The notes under the pieces are model-generated. The model ran no database searches and was not told the DNA's origin. It worked only from the letters and a program-made list of their open reading frames with translations. From NCBI GenBank assembly GCA_028284325.1, contig JANQRX010000010.1:1-64000 (forward strand): a stretch of DNA of 64,000 nt. The letters are read 5' to 3'. Positions within the stretch are counted from its first letter, which is position 1. Each line of letters begins with the position of its first letter. Both the position numbers and the translations under genes were made by a program. Shown here piece after piece: positions 28,194 through 36,227 of the stretch. Source of the stretch: Bauldia sp. (lineage in GTDB: Bacteria > Pseudomonadota > Alphaproteobacteria > Rhizobiales > Kaistiaceae).

Positions 28194-29914
28194 CCTCCAA
28201 TCAACCTGATCCACTTACCTTTGAGGTCGTCAAGCACGCGCTGGCGTCAATTGGCGACGAAATGGCGTTGGTAATTCTGCGCAGCGCGTTTTCACCGGTC
28301 GTGCGCGACTCGATGGATTACTCGACCGCGGTCATGGATAAAAATGGTGCCGTGGTTGCACAAGGTCTTACGTTGGCCGTTCAACTCGGGTCGTTCCCGG
28401 ATGTGATGCGTCATCTGCTGAAGCAGTACGCCGACGATATTCACCCCGGTGATCTGTTCATTTGCAACGATCCGTACGGGGCGGGCGGTCAGCACCTCCC
28501 GGACATCTACATCATCAAGCCGATTTTCGTTGACGAAACGCTGGAGGGCTTCGCTGCCACCATAGCTCATCACTCGGACGTGGGTGGCATTGCTCCGGGT
28601 AGCGTCGCGATTCACGCGACTGACATTCATCAGGAGGGGCTGCGGCTACCTATCGTTAAGCTCTATGACCAAGGTGCAGTCAGTGGCTCCATAATGAAGA
28701 TATTGGAGCGGAACACACGCAATCCAGTCCATCTTCTTGGAGATATCCGCGCTCAGATAGCGGCTTGCAGAGCCGGCGAGAATGGATTGACCAAGCTCGT
28801 TCGTAGGTACGGAGCGGAGGAGCTAACCGGCTATTTGGAGGAGCTTCAGGCGCAGGCCGAACGGATGATGCGCGCCGACATCGCGCTTATCCCGGACGGG
28901 GTTTACCAGTTCACTGATTGGATCGACGGGGTGGGTGAGGCCCCTCAGCGCCTCAAGATTCAAGCGACTGTGACCGTCGATGGCGATCACATGAAAATCG
29001 ACTTCACGGGGACTTCAAAGCAAGTTCCAGCAGCGATCAACGCGCCGGTGGCGATGGCCAGGTCATCAGCATTTTGCGCAGCGCGATGCGTAGGGTCCGC
29101 TGATATCCCCAGCTGCGAGGGGTATATGAGGGCGATCGAACTCGTGGTTCCCGAAGGGACAATCATAAATCCAAATTCTCCGGCGGCTTGTGGCGCCCGT
29201 GGCGTGATGGGGTATCGGACCTTCGACGCGATTATGGGTGCGTTGGCCCAAGCGGTTCCCGAGCGCGTCGTCGCTGCATCGGAGGGTGGTCCGACACTGT
29301 TCGCAATAGGCGGCAATCACAATGGCTCGGCGTATACGCTTACAGAAGTCATGGTCGGCTGTTGGGGTGCGCGCCGCGGTTTGGACGGACTCGACGGCGC
29401 GTCGAATCCGGCGGCCAACCTTTCCAACCAGCCAATCGAGTTGATTGAATCAAGTTACCCGATAGAGATCGCGAGATATGGATTCGTAGCAGACTCTGGA
29501 GGTGCCGGCGAATACCGAGGTGGTCTCGCTTACGTCCGAGAGTTTAAGCTCAGAGAAGGCGAAGCGACGTTTACCACGCGCGCCGACCGACGTGATAATC
29601 CTCCGTATGGTTTGGAAGGCGGGAAGCCCGGCAAGGGATCGATCAATGAGTTCTGGCGGGGTGGCAAAGCCACGCTTCTCCCAACCATGCCGATGTGTTC
29701 CTACCGTCTGGCAGCTGGTGACTCGTTCCGGCATGTGAGTGCGGGGGGCGGCGGCTTTGGTCCGGCAAAGTTGCGTGATGTCGACGCGGTACTCCGGGAT
29801 GTATTAGAGGGCAAAGTATCCGTTCGTGCCGCCGAGGAGGAGTATGGCGTTTCGGTCGATCTGAGCTCCGGTATGATCGATGAAAGGCGGACGGCTGAGC
29901 TTCGCGAAGCCTGA
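28190..29914 (+). CDS. hyuB: Hydantoinase B/oxoprolinase family protein (HyuB)
   Basis: Partner subunit, 574 residues. Motifs of the family are clear: RSAFSPVVRDSMDYSTAVMD, GDLFICNDPYGAGGQHLPDI and FAATIAHHSDVGGIAPGS (metal-binding His/Asp), and near the C-terminus SAGGGGFG. Start and stop are tightly packed with the neighbours (ATGA overlap with hyuA; the next gene starts seven bases after the stop). HyuA and HyuB act as a complex in the cytoplasm. Confidence 0.93.
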   Translation: MTSNQPDPLTFEVVKHALASIGDEMALVILRSAFSPVVRDSMDYSTAVMDKNGAVVAQGLTLAVQLGSFPDVMRHLLKQYADDIHPGDLFICNDPYGAGGQHLPDIYIIKPIFVDETLEGFAATIAHHSDVGGIAPGSVAIHATDIHQEGLRLPIVKLYDQGAVSGSIMKILERNTRNPVHLLGDIRAQIAACRAGENGLTKLVRRYGAEELTGYLEELQAQAERMMRADIALIPDGVYQFTDWIDGVGEAPQRLKIQATVTVDGDHMKIDFTGTSKQVPAAINAPVAMARSSAFCAARCVGSADIPSCEGYMRAIELVVPEGTIINPNSPAACGARGVMGYRTFDAIMGALAQAVPERVVAASEGGPTLFAIGGNHNGSAYTLTEVMVGCWGARRGLDGLDGASNPAANLSNQPIELIESSYPIEIARYGFVADSGGAGEYRGGLAYVREFKLREGEATFTTRADRRDNPPYGLEGGKPGKGSINEFWRGGKATLLPTMPMCSYRLAAGDSFRHVSAGGGGFGPAKLRDVDAVLRDVLEGKVSVRAAEEEYGVSVDLSSGMIDERRTAELREA

Positions 29915-29920
29915 TTGGCG

Positions 29921-31486
29921 ATGCCCGATGTCGTAATCCGTGACGGGACCATTATCGATGGATCCGGTGCTCCGGCTTTTGTAGCAAACGTCATTATCGA
30001 CAATGGGCGGATCGCCGACGTTACGTCGGCCTGTCCCGAAGCTGAAGAAACGATTGACGCTACCGGGCTTGTTGTTGCTCCGGGATTCATTGATATCCAC
30101 AGTCACGCTGACTTCACGCTACTGGTTGATCCGCGCGCAGTGAGCGCTCTCTCCCAAGGGGTTACGCTGGAGGTTCTTGGCAACTGCGGCCACGGGTGTT
30201 TTCCCGTTCGCGACCAGGCAATCGCCAAGACCGCCATCTATGGCGTCGATGACACGATCCCCGTCGACTGGAGCAGCTGCGCGAGTTACTTGGGCGCGCT
30301 TGAGAGGGCCGCCCCGGCAGTGAATGTTTTAACACTGGTGCCCAATGGTCAACTTCGACAGGCGGTTACCGGAGTGAAGGACACTCCTGCAAACGATGAA
30401 GAATTGTCGGCGATGCTACATCTTCTCGATGAGGGCATGGAGGCCGGCGCGTTTGGGATATCGACGGGGCTGGAGTACCCACTCGAGCGGGGTGCAGACC
30501 AGGACGAAATTGTTACTCTATTGCGAAGGGTGGCCACTCAAGGGGGATTCTACGCCACTCATACCCGCAATCGAGATGACGGCGCAATACAGGCGGTGGC
30601 TGAGGCAATCCAAAGCGCGCGCGATGCAGGCATTCGTCTTCAAATTTCACATCTGCTCCCTCGGGGGACAGCAGAGCACGGTATTCGGTGCATCGAACTT
30701 GTCGATAAGGCGCGCAATGACGGTGATGACATCGGCTTTGATATGCATACGCGAACGTTTTCTATGACGTTTCTACATGCAATGCTTCCGGCATGGGCTT
30801 TGGAAAACGGCCTCCGCCACATCGACAAAGTTGTCTCTGCTCCTCGATTACGGTCCCGCATTCTCGCCCATGATTCAATGCTCTCAAAATTGGGCTGGCA
30901 TCGCATTGTCCTACTGGACAACGATATCGTGCCTGAATTCGCTCGACTCACCATCGATGAGATCGGACGCCGGATCGGTTTGCCGGCGAAGGTCGCTGCG
31001 CTCAACTTGATTGAACGTGCCCGACTCCACCGGCAGCCACTCATGGTAATTGCGCCGGTCTATTCACAGGAGGATCAGAAACGGGCGTTTGCGCACGAGC
31101 TCTGCGTTCCCGGATCGGATGCTGTCACACTCGCCCCCGATGGTCCGTTGGCCAAATCGACGTTTCACGGTGCCTATGATTGGGCGGCATGGTTCTACAG
31201 GTTCGCTGTCAACGAGCCTGGATTCCTATCTCGCGAGGAGGCAATTCACAGGCTGACTGGTCGTCCAGCATCCATCGTGGGGCTGGAAGATCGCGGCTTG
31301 ATCCGCCGGGAAGCAAAGGCCGACATCGCAATTTTTGACGAAGGGTTTGGTCACACGACCGATCTTTGGACGCCAAACAGCATCGCGCACGGTATGCGCT
31401 ACGTGTTTGTAAATGGCGCGCTCGCATTCGCCGACGGGTCGGTGACCGGTAACCGAAATGGCGAGGTGCTCCGGAGGTCTCGTTAA
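29921..31486 (+). CDS. N-acyl-D-amino-acid deacylase (D-aminoacylase) family amidohydrolase
   Basis: Zinc amidohydrolase of the D-aminoacylase type, about 521 residues. It opens with the usual composite-domain start DVVIRDGTIIDGSGAPAFVANVIIDNGRIADV and the metal motif GFIDIHSHADFTLL. It then has EVLGNCGHGCFPV, STGLEYP and FYATHTRNRD. The first ATG is at 29921; the track begins at a TTG six bases earlier. In the operon with hyuAB it could hydrolyse the carbamoyl or acyl product of the ATP-dependent ring opening. A D-amino-acid deacylase acting on separate substrates is the alternative. Confidence 0.88.
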   Translation: MPDVVIRDGTIIDGSGAPAFVANVIIDNGRIADVTSACPEAEETIDATGLVVAPGFIDIHSHADFTLLVDPRAVSALSQGVTLEVLGNCGHGCFPVRDQAIAKTAIYGVDDTIPVDWSSCASYLGALERAAPAVNVLTLVPNGQLRQAVTGVKDTPANDEELSAMLHLLDEGMEAGAFGISTGLEYPLERGADQDEIVTLLRRVATQGGFYATHTRNRDDGAIQAVAEAIQSARDAGIRLQISHLLPRGTAEHGIRCIELVDKARNDGDDIGFDMHTRTFSMTFLHAMLPAWALENGLRHIDKVVSAPRLRSRILAHDSMLSKLGWHRIVLLDNDIVPEFARLTIDEIGRRIGLPAKVAALNLIERARLHRQPLMVIAPVYSQEDQKRAFAHELCVPGSDAVTLAPDGPLAKSTFHGAYDWAAWFYRFAVNEPGFLSREEAIHRLTGRPASIVGLEDRGLIRREAKADIAIFDEGFGHTTDLWTPNSIAHGMRYVFVNGALAFADGSVTGNRNGEVLRRSR

Positions 31487-31670
31487 GCGAGGGCCTCCCG
31501 GGTTGCCAGCCGCAAGCGTTACGTTCGGCGCGGAATCAAATAGCGACCTCCGCGCAGTAAGGGTGATAGTCGCCAATCTCCCGATTATTCTTGTCAGGGA
31601 AACAAACGACGAAATTACCTCGGAAAAGAGTTCACGACGAACGATGGTCAGCCGCTTGCAGGGCCCGCCT

Positions 31671-32987
31671 TCATCGGCTTTGCCAAATTTGTCCCGGGAG
31701 CCAGAGAGCAATTTCCGGCCAGATGACGATGAATACAGCGGCCAAACACATGAGCAGGAAGAATGGAGCGGCCGCCGCTGCAATTCGTCCAATGTTCCAA
31801 CCTGTTAGGCCCTGGATGACAAATAGATTGAAGCCCACCGGCGGTGTGATCTGAGCCAACTCGATCATGATTACAAGAAATATGCCGAACCAAATTGGAT
31901 CCCATCCCGCCTGCAAGGCCAAAGGCAACGTGATTGGTAAGCTCATGACCGTGATCGAGATACCGTCAAGGAACAGCCCCAGAACCAGATAGAAGATAGC
32001 AAGGACAGCGATGAGGGCGAAAGGAGTAAGCTCCCAACTGGCTATCAGCAACGCCAAGTTTCGTGGCACATGAGAATAGCCCATGGCAGTAGACAGGAAC
32101 GCTGCCGAAACCACGATCGACACAACCATGGCCGATACGGCAATAGCGCTCATTAGGGAGTTCCAGAAAATCTCAAACGTCAGGCGTCGGAGTAGAAGTG
32201 TCACAACTATTGTTGCGACAACGCCAACTGCTGCCGCCTCCGATGGTGTTGTGACGCCGGTGTAGATGCCTCCGAGAACCACCGCGATAAGAAACATGAT
32301 CGGTACGAGATCCAAGAACGCAGGCCCGATCTCGTGCATATCGAACTCCTTGCCCCTCGACGGCGCAATCTCTTCGGACATCACACCCCGGATGCCGATG
32401 TAGCTGGAATATAGAAACGCCACGAGAAGGCCGGGCAACAGCCCTGCTGCGAACAAGCGCGCGATGGAGACCTCGGCGAGCACACCATATATTATCATGA
32501 CGATTGACGGGGGTATCAGAAGTCCCAAGCTTCCAGCGCCAGCCAATGATCCTACGGCCAGACCCGAGTGATATCCGCGACCAAGAAGAGTTCTCGTTGT
32601 GATTTTTCCAATGGTCGCGGTCGTTGCAGCACTTGAACCGCTCACCGCGGCAAAAAGCGTACAGCCGGCGATGTTGGTGTGCAGCAGGCGCCCCGGCAAG
32701 TGCTCAACGAAAACGGCGAGACCGCGAAAAATGCGATCTGACATATCCGAGCGATAGATCATCTCGCCCATGAATATGAACATCGGTATCGAGGCGATCT
32801 CCCATGAATTTGAGGCACGCCACAGAATACCTTTCATAATGAAGCCGACGCGATCCAATGGGAAACCAAGTACAAAAACCAAGATGGATACGCCGACCAA
32901 CAAAAGGCCCGCAAATATCCAGACACCACTGCCGAGAAAGACCCCGATCAGGGCAATCGTAATCATGCCGATGGTAAGAGCGTCCAT
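31671..32987 (-). CDS. TRAP transporter large permease subunit (DctM-like)
   Basis: Twelve-helix-type membrane subunit of a tripartite ATP-independent transporter, 438 residues. FPLDRVGFIMKG, IPMFIFMGEMIYRS, SGSSAATTATIGKITTRTLLGRGYHSGLAVGSLAGAGSLGLLIPPSIVMIIYG and GLFLDGISITVMSLPITLPL are hallmark DctM stretches. It lies 11 bases after dctQ on the minus strand and is tail to tail with the amidohydrolase; the 185 bases between (31487-31670) hold nothing I can call. Confidence 0.95.
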   Translation of the reverse strand: MDALTIGMITIALIGVFLGSGVWIFAGLLLVGVSILVFVLGFPLDRVGFIMKGILWRASNSWEIASIPMFIFMGEMIYRSDMSDRIFRGLAVFVEHLPGRLLHTNIAGCTLFAAVSGSSAATTATIGKITTRTLLGRGYHSGLAVGSLAGAGSLGLLIPPSIVMIIYGVLAEVSIARLFAAGLLPGLLVAFLYSSYIGIRGVMSEEIAPSRGKEFDMHEIGPAFLDLVPIMFLIAVVLGGIYTGVTTPSEAAAVGVVATIVVTLLLRRLTFEIFWNSLMSAIAVSAMVVSIVVSAAFLSTAMGYSHVPRNLALLIASWELTPFALIAVLAIFYLVLGLFLDGISITVMSLPITLPLALQAGWDPIWFGIFLVIMIELAQITPPVGFNLFVIQGLTGWNIGRIAAAAAPFFLLMCLAAVFIVIWPEIALWLPGQIWQSR

Positions 32988-32998
32988 GCAACCTCTTC

Positions 32999-33553
32999 TT
33001 AGAAATCGTCAGCGGCTTTTTCGAGCCGCCCAAGTGTTCCACCATCGTGTCTGGTGTTGCCAAGGAACAGGTTGAGCAGTGCCACCAAGAGCTGTAGATT
33101 AAAAACCAACAGACCAAACAACATGATGGCCTCGGGTATCCACAATGGAATTTCCGCGCTTGTTTCCGAAACGGAACCGCGCGAGTAATTGCGGACTACG
33201 CTGTCCCAGAAATACATGATCGCGATAGTAACAATCGCGGAAGTGGACACGATCGCGAAAGTCTGCATTATCCGATCCAGGATAGGGTGTTGTGACGCAA
33301 ACGAACTTAGAAGATTGACCCTGATCAACTGACGCGTTTGGAAAGCGTAAGATAAACCGTTGAACGTTATTGCTGCGACGCAATAACCGACAAACTCTAC
33401 CGTAAAATTCAGCGAGCTTGCGAGTATATTTCGTGTAAAAATCCCGGTCACGATAAGTGTGACCATTGCAAGCAGCGTCAACGCAGACGCGGCCGCGCTG
33501 AGCATCGCGAGGTCGCGCATACGGCTGCCTAAGATAGCTGCAAGCACTCGCAT
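32999..33553 (-). CDS. TRAP transporter small permease subunit (DctQ-like)
   Basis: Four-helix small membrane subunit, 184 residues (LSAAASALTLLAMVTLIVTGIFTRNIL, EFVGYCVAAITFNGLSYAFQTRQLIRVNLL). The pattern of a first helix ending in TR followed by the ...R.LIRV motif is typical of DctQ. It is co-transcribed with dctM. The binding-protein gene lies across a 224-base divergent gap, which is likely to carry both promoters. Confidence 0.9.
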   Translation of the reverse strand: MRVLAAILGSRMRDLAMLSAAASALTLLAMVTLIVTGIFTRNILASSLNFTVEFVGYCVAAITFNGLSYAFQTRQLIRVNLLSSFASQHPILDRIMQTFAIVSTSAIVTIAIMYFWDSVVRNYSRGSVSETSAEIPLWIPEAIMLFGLLVFNLQLLVALLNLFLGNTRHDGGTLGRLEKAADDF

Positions 33554-33777
33554 AATTATCCCGCGCGACTATTGCGCGGCCCATTAATAACTGGTTTTGA
33601 GCGAGCTCTTTTGAATTAGCCGACCGACTTCGTCCTTGTCAAGTTCGCTAGCGTCAGCGGGGCCTTGAGGATGTGAGTCTTGACATCGCCCACATCTTGC
33701 CGTTCGATTGAGGCTGAGGACCGGCACAGCTCGCTCGGGTTTGAACCCCGCCCATCGAACTTGAGATGGGTAGTGGA

Positions 33778-34758
33778 ATGAGATTGTTGAACAAACTCGT
33801 CGTTTCGATAGCGGCGTTGTGTATGGCCACTGCGGCCTCGGCGGACATGAAGTGGGATCTGCCGACTGAGCAGAGCGAGTCTTCGCTTACTGGGATTGCG
33901 GATCTTGCCTTCGCGGACGGCGTCCGGGAGAAGACCGGTGGTGAAATCGACATCACCGTCCACTTTGGCGGCGCTTTGGGTTTCAAAACGAAAGATCACT
34001 ATGACGCTGTTGCAACCGGTGCAGTTGTGCTGGCGGACAGCTATACGGGCCCGCTGGTTGGGTTCGACTCAGTGTGGCAGGTCAGCGCCTTGCCCTTCCT
34101 CACAGGCGGCATCGACGACGCATGGAAACTCTATCAGGCCTCAAAACCGATCTACTCGGAAGTTCTAGCGGACCAGAACCAGATCCTTCTCTATACGATT
34201 CCCTGGACGCCCTCCGGTATCTGGGCAAACAAGCCAATCGAGTCGCTTGAAGATCTCTCAGACTTGAAGATGAGGGTCTACGATCCGCTCGGGCAGATGA
34301 CATTTGAGGCTGCAGGCGCGACGCCGATTACGCTGTCATTCAGCGACGTAGTCCCGCAGCTCACGACGGGTGGAATCGAAGCGGTTTTGACATCCGCTGA
34401 AGGCGGATATCAAAATAAGTTTGCCGACCTGCTGAGCAACTTCACAGCAATCAGCTACGCGTCACCGCTCAGCATTGTCCACATGAACGCTGACACGTGG
34501 AACGGTTTGAGTGATGAGCAGCGCACAGCGGTTTCCGAGGCCGCCGCAGAGGCTGAGGCGATGATCTGGGAACGAGCTTCGAGCAGAGAAGCAGATGTCT
34601 TCGACAAAATGCGCGAAGCAGGCATTGACATCTCCAACGAAGTGTCTGCGTCGTTGGCAGAGAATCTTCGCCAGGCGGCTGACGCTGCTGTCCAGGAGTG
34701 GCTTGCCAAATCTGGCGATCGGGGTGCGGCTATTCTCGAGGCATACCGAGGGGGGTAG
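33778..34758 (+). CDS. TRAP transporter substrate-binding protein (DctP-like)
   Basis: Periplasmic binding protein. MRLLNKLVVSIAALCMATAASADMKWDLP is a signal peptide with cleavage expected after ASA. I prefer the ATG at 33778 over the track's 33766 because GGTAGTGGA precedes it and the signal peptide is then of normal length. Family features include SLEDLSDLKMRVYDP (the conserved Arg that binds the ligand carboxylate lies in this region), FSDVVPQLTTGGIEAVLTS and YASPLSIVHMNADTWNGL. The ligand is probably an organic acid or amide carboxylate; given the neighbours, a hydantoin-type or N-acyl amino acid is possible. Confidence 0.92.
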   Translation: MRLLNKLVVSIAALCMATAASADMKWDLPTEQSESSLTGIADLAFADGVREKTGGEIDITVHFGGALGFKTKDHYDAVATGAVVLADSYTGPLVGFDSVWQVSALPFLTGGIDDAWKLYQASKPIYSEVLADQNQILLYTIPWTPSGIWANKPIESLEDLSDLKMRVYDPLGQMTFEAAGATPITLSFSDVVPQLTTGGIEAVLTSAEGGYQNKFADLLSNFTAISYASPLSIVHMNADTWNGLSDEQRTAVSEAAAEAEAMIWERASSREADVFDKMREAGIDISNEVSASLAENLRQAADAAVQEWLAKSGDRGAAILEAYRGG

Positions 34759-34783
34759 TCGTCGAACGACGACGCTGCAGCAG

Positions 34784-34823
34784 CCGTGGCTGGTGGTTGT
34801 ACCACCGGCCACGGTCTTCTCTC
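34784..34823 (+). terminator. Terminator-like hairpin after dctP
   Basis: CCGTGGCTGGTGG pairs with CCACCGGCCACGG (one G-T pair) around a TTGTA loop, followed by TCTTCTCTC. It starts 26 bases after the dctP stop. From here to the att repeat at 35126 there is no convincing gene; an 80-codon minus ORF at 34831-35073 shows no recognisable similarity. Confidence 0.65.
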
Positions 34824-35125
34824 TGCAGCACTAGTCCTTGAAGCCGGTCTTGGGCCCCGTCAATCCCGCATTGCAAGACTTGAAGAGCAAGCAGTTAGCC
34901 TCCGGGATTTTATTGACAGTCATTGCTGGCTCGTCGCGCGTTAGTGGCAATGTACCCGCTGGGTGTTGATGCACTGTAACAGTCAACGCGCTTCGCGGGG
35001 CTCCGGCGTTCAATCCAAGTGAAACGGCGATTCGCCATGTTCGCCTATGAGAAGGTGAATTCACGTAACTCATTGAATTACAACATTTTATGATGAGTTA
35101 TGTTCAGCTATGAGGAGGGCCTGGT

Positions 35126-35245
35126 CAGGGGCGGAATCGAAGGGACTATCTAATTCATTGATTTTGTGAATGTATTGCGCGGGATGAGCAACTTGTTACC
35201 CGCAATTTTACCCACGATCTTCTCCGGTTCAGTGGTTCGATTCCC
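35126..35245 (+). repeat. tRNA-Phe-derived attachment site, copy 3 (island 2 / island 3 junction)
   Basis: CAGGGGCGGAATCGAA at 35126-35141 is preceded by TATGTTCAGCTATG-AGGAGGG, also found just before copy 2. TTACCCgcaattTTACCC follows at about 35196-35213 and the inverted T-arm mimic GTGGTTCGATTCCC at 35232-35245. No integrase remnant is visible to its left, so island 2 has lost its own integrase or was carried with that of another block. Confidence 0.8.
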
Positions 35246-35294
35246 AATTTGCAACTTTTCCACGCATTTTCGCGGTGGGTGATAGTCTACCCGG

Positions 35295-35379
35295 ACCTCG
35301 GGGTTTGTCACCACCGGGGCATCGCGATGCCCAACACGGGAGTTATCGTGATGAGGATGCTGTCGAAACGGCAGGTGAA
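35295..35379 (+). repeat. Direct repeat, left copy (AlpA upstream region and first codons)
   Basis: ACCTCGGGGTTTGTC-ACCACCGGGGCATCGCGATG-CCCAACACGGGAG, continuing into ATGAGGATGCTGTCGAAACGGCAGGTGAA, matches 42786-42873 with few changes. The two copies bracket the Hachiman pair and the unknown four-gene operon. The shared part contains the presumed promoter/leader of the AlpA-type gene. Confidence 0.8.
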
Positions 35380-35467
35380 CAATTGGTCGTGCATTCGCCG
35401 CTGCTTGTCACGCGGATACAGCGGCTGGCTAGTTGGGGTAACTGCGGCCCGTGATTGGCTTCAATGA
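35351..35467 (+). pseudogene. Degenerate AlpA-type regulator/excisionase
   Basis: It begins MRMLSKRQV exactly like the intact gene at 42845, then shifts frame. In the next frame LVVHSPLLVTRIQRLASWGN lines up with LVLYSPQHIARLEAAGQFP of the intact copy, and the end returns to RDWLQ-stop. The middle of the gene is deleted. The GTG start of hamA (35451) lies inside this remnant, so hamA was probably joined to an AlpA locus by recombination. Confidence 0.7.
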
Positions 35468-36227
35468 TTGGTGTGACGCCACTGACGAGAACGTCAACGG
35501 GCACCGGCTGACCACCCTCGCGGGGCGCGAGGCCGACCTTAAAACAGCTCGTGGCTCCATCGCCGCAGCTTTGCCGACACACTATGCCTCTGAAGAACAT
35601 GTCGCAAGGATCCTACAGCGTCTCGGCAAGACGAGAGCTGCTGAATTCATCCGCGAGAAACTGCCTACCAGTAAGGCTATCCGCTCCGGCGATCTCGGCG
35701 AGATACTCGCCACGGAATACATCACCGAGAACACGCCTTTTGTCGTCCCGATCAAGCGATTGCGGTGGAAGGATCACCGCAACATGGCGATGCGCGGCGA
35801 TGACATCGTCGGCATTGAGCACGATCCAGATGCAGCGCGAGCTCGTTTCTTGAAGGGCGAAGCCAAAAGCCGCGTCGCGCTTCAAGCCTCTGTCGTGACT
35901 GATGCGAGACGGGCCTTAGATGAAGACAACGGTCTCCCATCGCCGCATGCACTTTCGTTCATTTCCGAGCGTCTGTTCGAGGCAGGTGCAAACGAACTTG
36001 CTAACGTGATTGATGATGCGCAGCTCAAGGACGGGATCGCTGAAGATGACGTCGAGCATCTGATTTTTACGCTCTCTGGCAGTGACTCTCGGCCTTTACT
36101 CCATACCTGCCTGCACACCTACCAAGGTGCCATCGCGCAGCGTTCGGTTGGGCTGCGCATCGCGGCGCATGCAGACTTTGTACGCGATGTCTACGACCAA
36201 GTGATTGCCGATGGCGACAACGCTTGA
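35451..36227 (+). CDS. hamA: Hachiman defence protein HamA (DUF1837 nuclease)
   Basis: Effector nuclease of the Hachiman anti-phage system, 258 residues. SGDLGEILATEYITE (~79-93) is followed by a PD-(D/E)XK-type core: GDDIVGIEHD (D117/D118) and LKGEAKSR (E137, K139). The C-terminal half holds the helical HALSFISERLFEAG region. Upstream in frame a TAA occurs nine bases before the GTG at 35451, so GTG is the only start giving the full protein. It overlaps hamB by 17 bases. In the known system HamA acts with the helicase HamB as a DNA-integrity sensor and is unleashed as a nuclease on infection. Family assignment rests on motif and gene pairing, not a search. Confidence 0.85.
   Translation: MIGFNDWCDATDENVNGHRLTTLAGREADLKTARGSIAAALPTHYASEEHVARILQRLGKTRAAEFIREKLPTSKAIRSGDLGEILATEYITENTPFVVPIKRLRWKDHRNMAMRGDDIVGIEHDPDAARARFLKGEAKSRVALQASVVTDARRALDEDNGLPSPHALSFISERLFEAGANELANVIDDAQLKDGIAEDDVEHLIFTLSGSDSRPLLHTCLHTYQGAIAQRSVGLRIAAHADFVRDVYDQVIADGDNA

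Noticed and set aside
34831-35073. 80-codon minus ORF before att copy 3
   Set aside because: No family, no ribosome-binding site of note, in a region that otherwise looks like decayed island end.
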